Below, in pieces: positions 21,803-31,116 of a DNA stretch of 64,000 nucleotides. The notes beneath the pieces are model-generated. The model had not been told where the DNA came from. It worked only from the letters and a program-made list of their open reading frames with translations, and did not search any database. The DNA comes from an uncultured Opitutia bacterium (GTDB lineage: Bacteria; Verrucomicrobiota; Verrucomicrobiia; Opitutales; Opitutaceae), in NCBI GenBank assembly GCA_903862955.1, contig CAIPAH010000006.1, forward strand, positions 1 to 64,000, read 5' to 3'. The position numbers and the translations under genes were made by a program. Positions within the stretch are counted from its first letter, which is position 1. Each line of letters opens with the position of its first letter.

Positions 21803-24406
21803 TTAATGCGAGGCCTTGCTGGAGCCGGTCCACTCGTATTTCGGGGCGACGTCCGCGTGGGCTTCCACGTGCTTCCGGTCGCCCTTGTGCCACCAGTAGA
21901 ACACCTGGGACGCGATGAAGATCGCGGAGAAGGTGGAGGTGACGATGCCGACGAGGAAGGTGAACGCGATGTCGCTGAGCTGGCCGGAGCCGAAGACGAA
22001 GAGCGACATGGCCGCCAGGAACGTCGTGGTCGACGTCATGATGGTGCGGGCGAAGACCTTGTTGATCGCGCTGTTGATGATGTCACGCAGCGAACCCGTG
22101 GGGTTCAGCTTCAGCTCCTCGCGGATACGGTCGAACACGACGACGGTCTCGTTGATCGAGTAACCCGCGATACACAGGATCGCCGCGACCATGGGCGCGT
22201 TGAACTGGCGCCCGGTCAGCACGAAGATGCCGATGGTCATCAGGATGTCGTGGAACGTGGAAAACATGGCGCCCACGCCGAAGCCGAACTCAAAGCGGAA
22301 GGCGATGTAGAACAGGATCGTCAACATGGACACGCCCACCGCGAGGAGGGCGTTCTGCTTGATCTCCGAACCGACCGACGCGCCGATGTGATTCTGGCCG
22401 ACCTGCTCGATGCCGGAGTTGGGAAACGCCTTCTGCAGCGCCTCGAACACGACCCCGGATTTACCCTCGGGCGTCTCGATGTTGAGCGTTTGTTTGCCCT
22501 CGGCGAGGGACTTGACGGTGGTGATGCTGATCCCGTTGACGCCGCAGGCGGTCGCGACGGAACGGATCTTCGCCTCGTCGGGCGTCTGCGTGAAGCGGAC
22601 GCTGACCGCGTCACCGCCCGCGAAATCGATGCCGTAAATCTTGTCGCCCTTGAACAGCACCACGGCGACGCCGATGGCCACGAGCGTGAAGGAGCCGATG
22701 AAGGCCGCCTTGCCGTATTTGATGAAGTCCACGTGGATGCTCTTCAGCAGGTGCCGCATCGTGATCTTCTTGAGCGTCTGGGATTCGATCAGCAGCTCGA
22801 GCACGAGGTGGGCGGTGATCAGCACGGAGAATAGCGTGGAAAGCACGCCGATCGCCAGCGTGATGCCGAAGCCCTTGATCGGGCCGGTGCCGAGCCAGAT
22901 CATGATCGCGCAAATGATCAGCTGCACGGCGTGGGCGTCGAGGATGGTCCACAACGCCTTGCTGTAGCCGACCTGGTTGGCGTTCAGGAGCGACTTGCCG
23001 AGGGCAAGTTCCTCACGCATGCGCTCGAAAATCAGGATGTTCGCGTCCACCGCCATGCCGACGGTAAGCACGATGCCGGCGAGGCCGGGCAGCGTCATCG
23101 TCGCGCCGAAGCTCGCCATGACGGCGAGGATGACGAGCAAGTTGACCGCGAGCGTGATCACGGAAACGAGACCGCCCGTGGTGTAGAAGGTGATCATGAA
23201 CGCCGCGACGAGCACGGTGCCGATGACTGCGGCCTTCAGGCCGCTATCGACGGCGTCCTGCGCGAGCGTGGGTCCGACTTCATACTGCTCCTTCACGACG
23301 AGGGGCAGGTCGAGCGGGTTGTTGAGCACGTTCGCGAGATCGAGCACCTGGCGGTCGGTGAACCGGCCGGTGATTTCCGCGGACGGGCTGTCGATTTCCT
23401 GCTGCACGGTCGGCGCGGAGTAGAGCTGGCCGTCGAGCACGATCGCCATCTGGCCGGGCCGGCCGGAAGCGCCGAGGGCGGCGATTTCCTTGGTGACGGC
23501 GGCGAAGCGTTTGCGGCCCTCGGGGGTGAACTGCATCGTAACCTTGGGACGGCCCGTCATCGGGTCATTGACGGCGCGGGCCTCGGAGATGATCTCGCCG
23601 GTCATCTCGGGGATACGGCGGATGAAGAGCTCTGGCGGCTGGCCACCGTTGCGGCCCTCGTCATCGCGCTCGGTCATGATCTCGTAGCCGGGAGGCGTGT
23701 CGACGCCGGGCCCGGGGACTGCATTCGGGTAAACGAGGCGGAAGCTGAGCTGCGCCGGCGCCTTGAGCACGTCGACGATGTCGGGGTTGTCCTTGATGTT
23801 GACGCCCGCGAGCTGGATCTCGATGCGGTTGGTGCCAACGGGGCGGATCAGGGGCTCTGCGACGCCGTAGCGGTTGATGCGCTTTTCGATGATCTCGATG
23901 GCCTTGGTGAGCTTTTCCTTGCGCTCGTCGCCCTGGTATTTCTCCGCGGCCTTGGGATCGACCTCGAGCGTGACGGCGACGCCGCCCTTGAGATCGAGAC
24001 CGGCCTGAAGGCGGCCGTTGCCGGAGCTGGGAAAGCCGATGGCGAGCATCGCCTCGTCGAGCGAGCTGCCCTTGGTGCGGCGCAGGAGCTCGTTCAGGAC
24101 GATCTCATTGCGGCGGTCGACGTTCTTCAGGCTGGCCTCGAGCCGGTAGTCCGGGAAGTGGGCCGAGAGGTCGATGGTGCGCTCCTTGGCGATGCGCTTG
24201 AGGGCGACAAAATCGCTGGGGGCGGTGCCGGCCTTGGTGCGGGCGGCGGCTTCGTCGAGGAGGGATTTGAACTCGGGGGCTTTCGCGGTGACATGCGCGC
24301 GCGCGTAGTCGGCGAACGGCGTGTCATGGAGGGGCAGCAGGGTTGATACCGCCCAGGCCACGAGGAGGAGGCTGAACGTGATCTTCCAGAGGTTGCGTCG
24401 GAACAT
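21803..24406 (-). CDS. secDF: Protein translocase SecD-SecF fusion
   Basis: An 867-residue fusion of SecD and SecF, the membrane subunits that use the proton motive force to help SecYEG export. The SecD half has a first helix at 9-27, a long periplasmic P1 region including GLDLKGGVAVTLEVD, and the cluster VLTVGMAVDANILIFERMREE in its fourth-fifth helices. The SecF half begins near residue 550 with KYGKAAFIGSFTLVAIG, has YGIDFAGGDAVSVRF and ends with GYSINETVVVFDRIREE. Twelve helices are expected. Fusion is common in Verrucomicrobia, Bacteroidetes and Bacilli. It lies 70 bases downstream of yajC. Confidence 0.95.
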   Translation of the reverse strand: MFRRNLWKITFSLLLVAWAVSTLLPLHDTPFADYARAHVTAKAPEFKSLLDEAAARTKAGTAPSDFVALKRIAKERTIDLSAHFPDYRLEASLKNVDRRNEIVLNELLRRTKGSSLDEAMLAIGFPSSGNGRLQAGLDLKGGVAVTLEVDPKAAEKYQGDERKEKLTKAIEIIEKRINRYGVAEPLIRPVGTNRIEIQLAGVNIKDNPDIVDVLKAPAQLSFRLVYPNAVPGPGVDTPPGYEIMTERDDEGRNGGQPPELFIRRIPEMTGEIISEARAVNDPMTGRPKVTMQFTPEGRKRFAAVTKEIAALGASGRPGQMAIVLDGQLYSAPTVQQEIDSPSAEITGRFTDRQVLDLANVLNNPLDLPLVVKEQYEVGPTLAQDAVDSGLKAAVIGTVLVAAFMITFYTTGGLVSVITLAVNLLVILAVMASFGATMTLPGLAGIVLTVGMAVDANILIFERMREELALGKSLLNANQVGYSKALWTILDAHAVQLIICAIMIWLGTGPIKGFGITLAIGVLSTLFSVLITAHLVLELLIESQTLKKITMRHLLKSIHVDFIKYGKAAFIGSFTLVAIGVAVVLFKGDKIYGIDFAGGDAVSVRFTQTPDEAKIRSVATACGVNGISITTVKSLAEGKQTLNIETPEGKSGVVFEALQKAFPNSGIEQVGQNHIGASVGSEIKQNALLAVGVSMLTILFYIAFRFEFGFGVGAMFSTFHDILMTIGIFVLTGRQFNAPMVAAILCIAGYSINETVVVFDRIREELKLNPTGSLRDIINSAINKVFARTIMTSTTTFLAAMSLFVFGSGQLSDIAFTFLVGIVTSTFSAIFIASQVFYWWHKGDRKHVEAHADVAPKYEWTGSSKASH

Positions 24407-24476
24407 GTTGGGATGTGGTTAAAGCGGGGGTGCAACGCCCGGCGCACGCGCCAGGGCCGGTGCCAAACGGGGAAAC

Positions 24477-24821
24477 TTACTTCTTGTCGCTGCCGGCCTT
24501 GTTGACGACGGCGGTGACGAAGCTCTTGCCGACCTCGATCTTGGTGTTCTCGGCAATGCGCACGACGAAACGATCGTCCTTCACGTTGGTGATCGTGCCG
24601 TAGATGCCGCCGCTCGTGACGATTTCGTCACCGGTGCTCAGCGCCGCCAGCATCTTTTCCTGTTCCTTCTGTTTCTTCCGCTGCGGGGCGATCATGAAGA
24701 AATACATCGCGGCAAACAGCAGGACGTAGAAGATGATCATCGTGCTGCCGCCGGGGCCGGACGGGGCGGCGGCTTGGGCCAAAATTGCGGGCGCGTCGGT
24801 GATGAGGGACATTTTCGTCAT
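24477..24821 (-). CDS. yajC: Preprotein translocase accessory subunit YajC
   Basis: A 114-residue inner-membrane protein of the SecDF-YajC complex. A single helix (IIFYVLLFAAMYFFMIAP, about 29-46) is followed by the typical QRKKQKEQEKMLAAL cytoplasmic stretch and the small beta domain (GDEIVTSGGIYGTITNVKDDRFVVRI). Two ATGs are possible (24821 and 24812). The frame upstream of 24821 shows no family sequence. It starts the yajC-secDF(-recJ) operon, divergent from speA. Confidence 0.94.
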   Translation of the reverse strand: MTKMSLITDAPAILAQAAAPSGPGGSTMIIFYVLLFAAMYFFMIAPQRKKQKEQEKMLAALSTGDEIVTSGGIYGTITNVKDDRFVVRIAENTKIEVGKSFVTAVVNKAGSDKK

Positions 24822-24911
24822 TGCGTGTTGAGGGTTTTGAAAAAAGAAAACATACATCCTAACGGGCTCCCCTTGGGCCATAGCAAGCCATAACTCCCCC
24901 ACCGCCCCGCG

Positions 24912-26855
<1,944 letters not shown>

Positions 26856-26881
26856 CCCGCCCGCCGCGGGGCGCCGCATTC

Positions 26882-27637
26882 ATGGAAACGACTGATCCCA
26901 AGGCCGGCGAACGCGCCTACTACGCGAACCTGAGCCCGGAGGGCCTGCAGCACGCCCGGAAAAAGCCGTTCAGCGACGCCCGCGTCGGCCAATACCTTTC
27001 CGACATGGCCGCGCTGCTCGCGATGCTGGAGCCCGCGCCCCGCCGCATTCTCGACCTCGGTTGCGGCACGGGCTGGACGTCCCGCATGCTGGCGCGTGCC
27101 GGCTACGAGGTGACCGGCGTAGACATCTCGGCCGACGCCATCGGCATCGCGCAGGAACTCGCCAACGAGGAGTGCCTGCCCAACGCCACCTTCCTCGTCG
27201 GCGACTACGAGACCGTCCTGCCGGCCAACACCTACGACTACGTCCTCTTCTACGACGCGTTGCATCACGCCGAGGACGAGGCCGCCGCGCTCCGCACCGC
27301 CTGCAATGCGCTGAAGCCCGGCGGGGCCCTGTTCGCCTTCGAACCCGGCAAAGGCCACCATCACAGCGCCGGCTCGCAGCACGCGATCAAGCAGTATGGC
27401 GTGCACGAAAAGGACATGCCCCCGAGCCACATCTGGGCGGTGGGGCGCAAGGCCGGGTTCACGCGCAAGCTCGTCCTTCCCACCCCGCACGACATCAACC
27501 GCCGGCTCTACCGTCGCGATTACCACGCTTCCTCCGCCGCCGGCCGCGGCTGGCTGGAAAAGCTCTGGGGCTACTACCGCGCCGTCGGCTCGATGCTGTT
27601 TCCATCGAAGGGCGCGCTGACCATCCTCTGGAAGTGA
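26882..27637 (+). CDS. Class I SAM-dependent methyltransferase
   Basis: A 251-residue methyltransferase. The SAM-binding motif I is RILDLGCGTGWTSRML (about 55-70), motif II includes VTGVDISADAIGIA, and the post-motif VLFYDALHHAEDE fits motif IV. GFTRKLVL marks motif VI near the C-terminus. The substrate is unknown; small molecules or polysaccharide precursors are possible. It follows speA by 26 bases and may be cotranscribed, but no polyamine methylation link is known. Confidence 0.86.
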   Translation: METTDPKAGERAYYANLSPEGLQHARKKPFSDARVGQYLSDMAALLAMLEPAPRRILDLGCGTGWTSRMLARAGYEVTGVDISADAIGIAQELANEECLPNATFLVGDYETVLPANTYDYVLFYDALHHAEDEAAALRTACNALKPGGALFAFEPGKGHHHSAGSQHAIKQYGVHEKDMPPSHIWAVGRKAGFTRKLVLPTPHDINRRLYRRDYHASSAAGRGWLEKLWGYYRAVGSMLFPSKGALTILWK

Positions 27638-27704
27638 CGTCGCTGGGCTGAATGTTCGCCACGCGTGACTTGCGTCGAAGGCGGTCGAGGACTGCGCTGC
27701 GTCC

Positions 27705-29747
27705 ATGTCGCGCCTCCCCTGCCTCGGCCTGATTTTGCTCAGCGTGTCATTGTCCGCAGCGGAGACGCCTCCGCTCCCGCCCACGCCCGCTCCCGAGTTT
27801 GCCGAGGCGCAGGCGTGGTTCGGCCAATTCCAAACCACCCCGGCCACGACGTCGGCGAGCCTGCCATTCACCTTCACCTACGACGGCCAGCCGTCGGCGA
27901 AGCTCCTGTCCGGGTGGACGGCCACGCACTCGGAACGCGCGCTCGACGCCCAACGGCAGGAATGCGTCCTCACGTTCACTGATCCGAAATCCGGCCTGCA
28001 GTTGCGGTGCGTGGCCGTCAGCTATCGCGACTATCCCACGATCGAGTGGACGCTCTATTTCAAAAACACCGGCTCCGCCGACACCCCAATCCTCGCCGAC
28101 ATCAACGCAATCGACGCCCGCTGGGCCAGCGAGGGCGCGGAAGACCCCGTGCTGCACCACGAAAACGGCACCTTTTTTCCGTTCTCGGCCACGGACTTCA
28201 TGCCGCACGACACGCCGCTCGAGGCCGGCAAGCCGCTGCGGCTCATCCCGCTGCTCGGCCGGCCCAGCGGCGGCGTCATGCCGTATTTCAACCTCGCGCG
28301 CAGTCCCGCCAGCGGCGTCATCGTCGTCGTCGGCTGGCCGGGCGCCTGGGTCGCCGAATTCGCCCATGGCGAAAAGGAGGGCGTCCACGTCACCGCCGGC
28401 CAGGAGCGCGTGCACCTGCGGCTGCATCCCGGCGAGGAGATCCGCTCGCCGCTGATGGTGGTGCAATTCTGGCGCGGAGACTGGATTGGCGCGCAGAACA
28501 CTTGGCGGCGCTGGATGCAGGCCCACAATTTGCCGAAGCTCTTCGGCGGCCCGCTGCACCCGGTGCTGTGGCCCAGCAGTGGCGGGCAGACGGACAACAT
28601 GGTCCAGGCCACCGAGGCGAACCAGCTGCTCTACATCAACCGCTACCTCGAGGAAAAATTCCCGATCGAGGGTTGGTGGATGGACGCCGGCTGGTATGAA
28701 AACGCCGGCCGCTGGCAGGAGCCACTCGCGTTTCGGGTGGACCGGAAGCGCTTCCCGCGCGGGCTGCGCTACGTCACCGACTACGTGCACCAGCACGGGC
28801 TCAAGACCCTGCTCTGGTTCGAGCCCGAGCGGATCATGCCCACCAACGAGCTGTTCAAGACGCACCCCGACTGGCTCTTCCCGAACCTGATCACGAAGCG
28901 ACTCTCAAAGTTGTTTTACTTCGGCAATCCCGCGGCCTTGGCGTGGCGCACGGACGAGGTCAGCCGCGTCCTCGATGAGGAGGGCATCGACGTTTACCGG
29001 AACGATTTCAACGTCGTCGAACCGGTCGAACTCTGGCGCAGCCACGACCCGGAGGACCGGCAGGGCATCATGGAGAATCACCACGTCGTCGGCTACCTCG
29101 CCTACTACGACGCGCTGCTCCGCCGCCATCCTGGCTTGATGATCGATTCCTGCGCCGGTGGCGGCTCGCGCAACGACCTCGAGACGATGCGCCGTGCGCT
29201 GCCGTTCTACCGCTCCGATTACCTCTTCGATGTCGTTTCGAATCAGTGCCAGAGCTACGGCCAGGCGCTCTGGCTGCCGTTCAACGGCACGGTTCCCGGT
29301 GAAAAACAGTTCAGCACCTACGAACTGCGCAGCGATTTCGCCTGCCCGGCCGTGTTGCCGTGCTGGAACCTGCCGGATCGCACCCTGCCCTACGACCTCT
29401 TGCGCAAGACCGTCCGCGAATGGCAGGAATACGCGCCCAACTACTTCGGCGATTTCTACCCGCTCACCCCGCCCAGCCTCGCGCCCGATGTCTGGGTCGC
29501 GTGGCAATTCAACCGCCCCGAGGCCGGCCGCGGCGTCGTGCAGGCCTTCCGCCACGACCAAAGCAGCTACACGTCCGCGCATTTCAAACTCCGCGGCCTC
29601 GACCCCGCCGCGCGCTACCGCCTGACCGACGTCGACGCGCCCAACACGCCAAAAACCTTCACTGGTCGCGAACTCATGGAGGCCGGCTTCGACGTGCTCG
29701 TGCCCGAAAAGCCCGGCGCCGTGATCATCAACTACCAGAAATTGTAG
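27705..29747 (+). CDS. GH36-type alpha-galactosidase, secreted
   Basis: A 680-residue glycoside hydrolase with a signal peptide (about 1-20, cut near SLSAAET). It consists of an N-terminal beta-sandwich followed by the (beta/alpha)8 barrel with the GH36 landmarks: WWMDAGWYEN, LKTLLWFEPERI, the nucleophile in VYRNDFN (D434) and the acid/base in CAGGGSRND (D491). A C-terminal beta domain ends in VIINYQKL. This should remove terminal alpha-galactose from raffinose-type sugars or galactomannan in the periplasm. The stop codon is the TAG of a palindromic repeat that follows (29743-29767). An MFS permease of convergent orientation lies just beyond. Confidence 0.9.
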   Translation: MSRLPCLGLILLSVSLSAAETPPLPPTPAPEFAEAQAWFGQFQTTPATTSASLPFTFTYDGQPSAKLLSGWTATHSERALDAQRQECVLTFTDPKSGLQLRCVAVSYRDYPTIEWTLYFKNTGSADTPILADINAIDARWASEGAEDPVLHHENGTFFPFSATDFMPHDTPLEAGKPLRLIPLLGRPSGGVMPYFNLARSPASGVIVVVGWPGAWVAEFAHGEKEGVHVTAGQERVHLRLHPGEEIRSPLMVVQFWRGDWIGAQNTWRRWMQAHNLPKLFGGPLHPVLWPSSGGQTDNMVQATEANQLLYINRYLEEKFPIEGWWMDAGWYENAGRWQEPLAFRVDRKRFPRGLRYVTDYVHQHGLKTLLWFEPERIMPTNELFKTHPDWLFPNLITKRLSKLFYFGNPAALAWRTDEVSRVLDEEGIDVYRNDFNVVEPVELWRSHDPEDRQGIMENHHVVGYLAYYDALLRRHPGLMIDSCAGGGSRNDLETMRRALPFYRSDYLFDVVSNQCQSYGQALWLPFNGTVPGEKQFSTYELRSDFACPAVLPCWNLPDRTLPYDLLRKTVREWQEYAPNYFGDFYPLTPPSLAPDVWVAWQFNRPEAGRGVVQAFRHDQSSYTSAHFKLRGLDPAARYRLTDVDAPNTPKTFTGRELMEAGFDVLVPEKPGAVIINYQKL

Positions 29748-29767
29748 GTCGGGCTTTACGCCCGACA
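29743..29767 (+). repeat. Palindromic repeat TGTAGG-type at the 3' end of the alpha-galactosidase gene
   Basis: TGTAGGTCGGGCTTTACGCC and onward form 7-base arms (GTCGGGC and GCCCGAC) around TTTAC. The TAG inside it is the stop of the preceding gene. The TGTAGG and GGCTTTACGCC parts recur in the palindrome inside the helicase gene (32432-32496). It may also act as a terminator. Confidence 0.7.
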
Positions 29768-29773
29768 GGTGGG

Positions 29774-29805
29774 CTCGTGCCGCGGGTAGCGCCGCGACGA
29801 CTCGG
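29774..29805. repeat. 32-base repeat, copy 1 (intergenic)
   Basis: It matches 31126-31157 at 29 of 32 bases, with the three differences all transitions. Copy 2 encodes the conserved C-terminus of the helicase gene. Read on the minus strand, copy 1 would encode SSRRYPRHEP, like the helicase SRRYPRHEW. Confidence 0.7.
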
Positions 29806-29809
29806 GAAT

Positions 29810-31057
29810 TCAAACCATCACCGGTGCCACCCGGCGCAGCCGATGGACGTTCGCCGCTGCAACAAACACCAGCACCCCCGCCACCGCACACGCGGCCTCG
29901 GTCACGAGCATCCCACGGTGCCCCAGCCGCGTGTCCACGGCGGCCAGCACGAGTCCCATATACCAGATCGGCGAATTCGAGAGGGACGCGAAGCCGTTGT
30001 ATTTTGTCGCCGCATTGCCGGCCCCGATCGCATCCAGCACAAACCCGGTGAACGCCGCATAGGTCAGTCCGGTCGTGAACGAATAGGCCATGTTGCCCCC
30101 GATATAGACCGGCAGGGTCGCCGGCAGATAAGCCATCGCCAGCGCCACCCCGGCCATCACCAAGCCGTAACCGATGTAGGCGCGCCGGGATCCCCAGCGA
30201 TTGCAGCCATAACCGCCAATGATGCAGCCCGCCATGCTGACCAGCCCGGCCAGCAAACCCTGCACCCACTCGACCGTCTCCGCCCCGGCGCCCCAATGCG
30301 CCGCGATCTCCGCCTGGGTGAGCACGGCCGACGCCGCCCCGGTGCCCACAGGGATCACGCAGAGCACCGCACAAAGGAAACCCGTGCGTGACCACATCAC
30401 CGACCAGAGATCGGTCCCGAGATTGCGAATCGCCCCGCCCAGCGAGGTCCCGCGGGATTCCGCCGGAACATCCGGCAGGAAAAGCAGGGCAAAATTGCAC
30501 GCCAGCATCACCGCCGCCAAAACCGCCCCGGCCTGCCAGGCCGCGGGGAGAACATTCAACAGCCAGAGGCCGAGCCCGCCACCCAGGGCCGAACCGCCGA
30601 GATTGCCCGCCTGAAACCAGCCGCTCGTCCGCCCCCGGTCACTTTCAAGCGTGAGGTGGGCGACAAAGGCTTCGACGGCAAATCCGACAAACGTGCAGGC
30701 CACGCTCGTGGCCACGATGATCGCCTGCATCAGCGGTAAGGTGGCGGGCCCCAGCGGCAGCGTCGCCATCGCCATGAGTCCCACCGCCACGGTGCTGCAG
30801 GCAATCAGATACCAGCGACGACGCGTCAACGTCGTGTCCGCGACCGGCGCCCAGAAGAATTTCCACACCTGCGGCAGCACCGAGAGCGCCACCAGCTCCG
30901 CACCCTGCTGCACCGACAGGCCGTGATTCGTCGCCATGAACGCCAGCGCCACCGTGACAAACCCGGTGCCCGCCCCGAACGGGATGATCAAAATCGTGTA
31001 GACGAATGGATGACGCGAATCACGAGGCGGAGGCTCCAGCCCGGCGGCATGTGGCAT
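29810..31057 (-). CDS. MFS permease (AmpG/PAT-like)
   Basis: Inner-membrane transporter of 415 residues with about 12 helices. It opens with the cytoplasmic tail RDSRHPFVYT and the helix ILIIPFGAGTGFVTVALAFM, then LSVLPQVWKFFWAPVADTTLTRRRWY, which is like the AmpG and acetyl-CoA transporter group; the loop after helix 4 has TLESDRGRTSGWFQAGNLGG. The substrate is not readable; muropeptides or sugars are possible. The gene is convergent with the alpha-galactosidase and lies 60 bases downstream of the helicase gene on the same strand. Confidence 0.84.
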   Translation of the reverse strand: MPHAAGLEPPPRDSRHPFVYTILIIPFGAGTGFVTVALAFMATNHGLSVQQGAELVALSVLPQVWKFFWAPVADTTLTRRRWYLIACSTVAVGLMAMATLPLGPATLPLMQAIIVATSVACTFVGFAVEAFVAHLTLESDRGRTSGWFQAGNLGGSALGGGLGLWLLNVLPAAWQAGAVLAAVMLACNFALLFLPDVPAESRGTSLGGAIRNLGTDLWSVMWSRTGFLCAVLCVIPVGTGAASAVLTQAEIAAHWGAGAETVEWVQGLLAGLVSMAGCIIGGYGCNRWGSRRAYIGYGLVMAGVALAMAYLPATLPVYIGGNMAYSFTTGLTYAAFTGFVLDAIGAGNAATKYNGFASLSNSPIWYMGLVLAAVDTRLGHRGMLVTEAACAVAGVLVFVAAANVHRLRRVAPVMV

Positions 31058-31116
31058 CCGGGCAGCGTGCGGGCCGGCAACCCGCGCTCAAGGCAATTTG
31101 CCTCCGGCCGGCTCCA

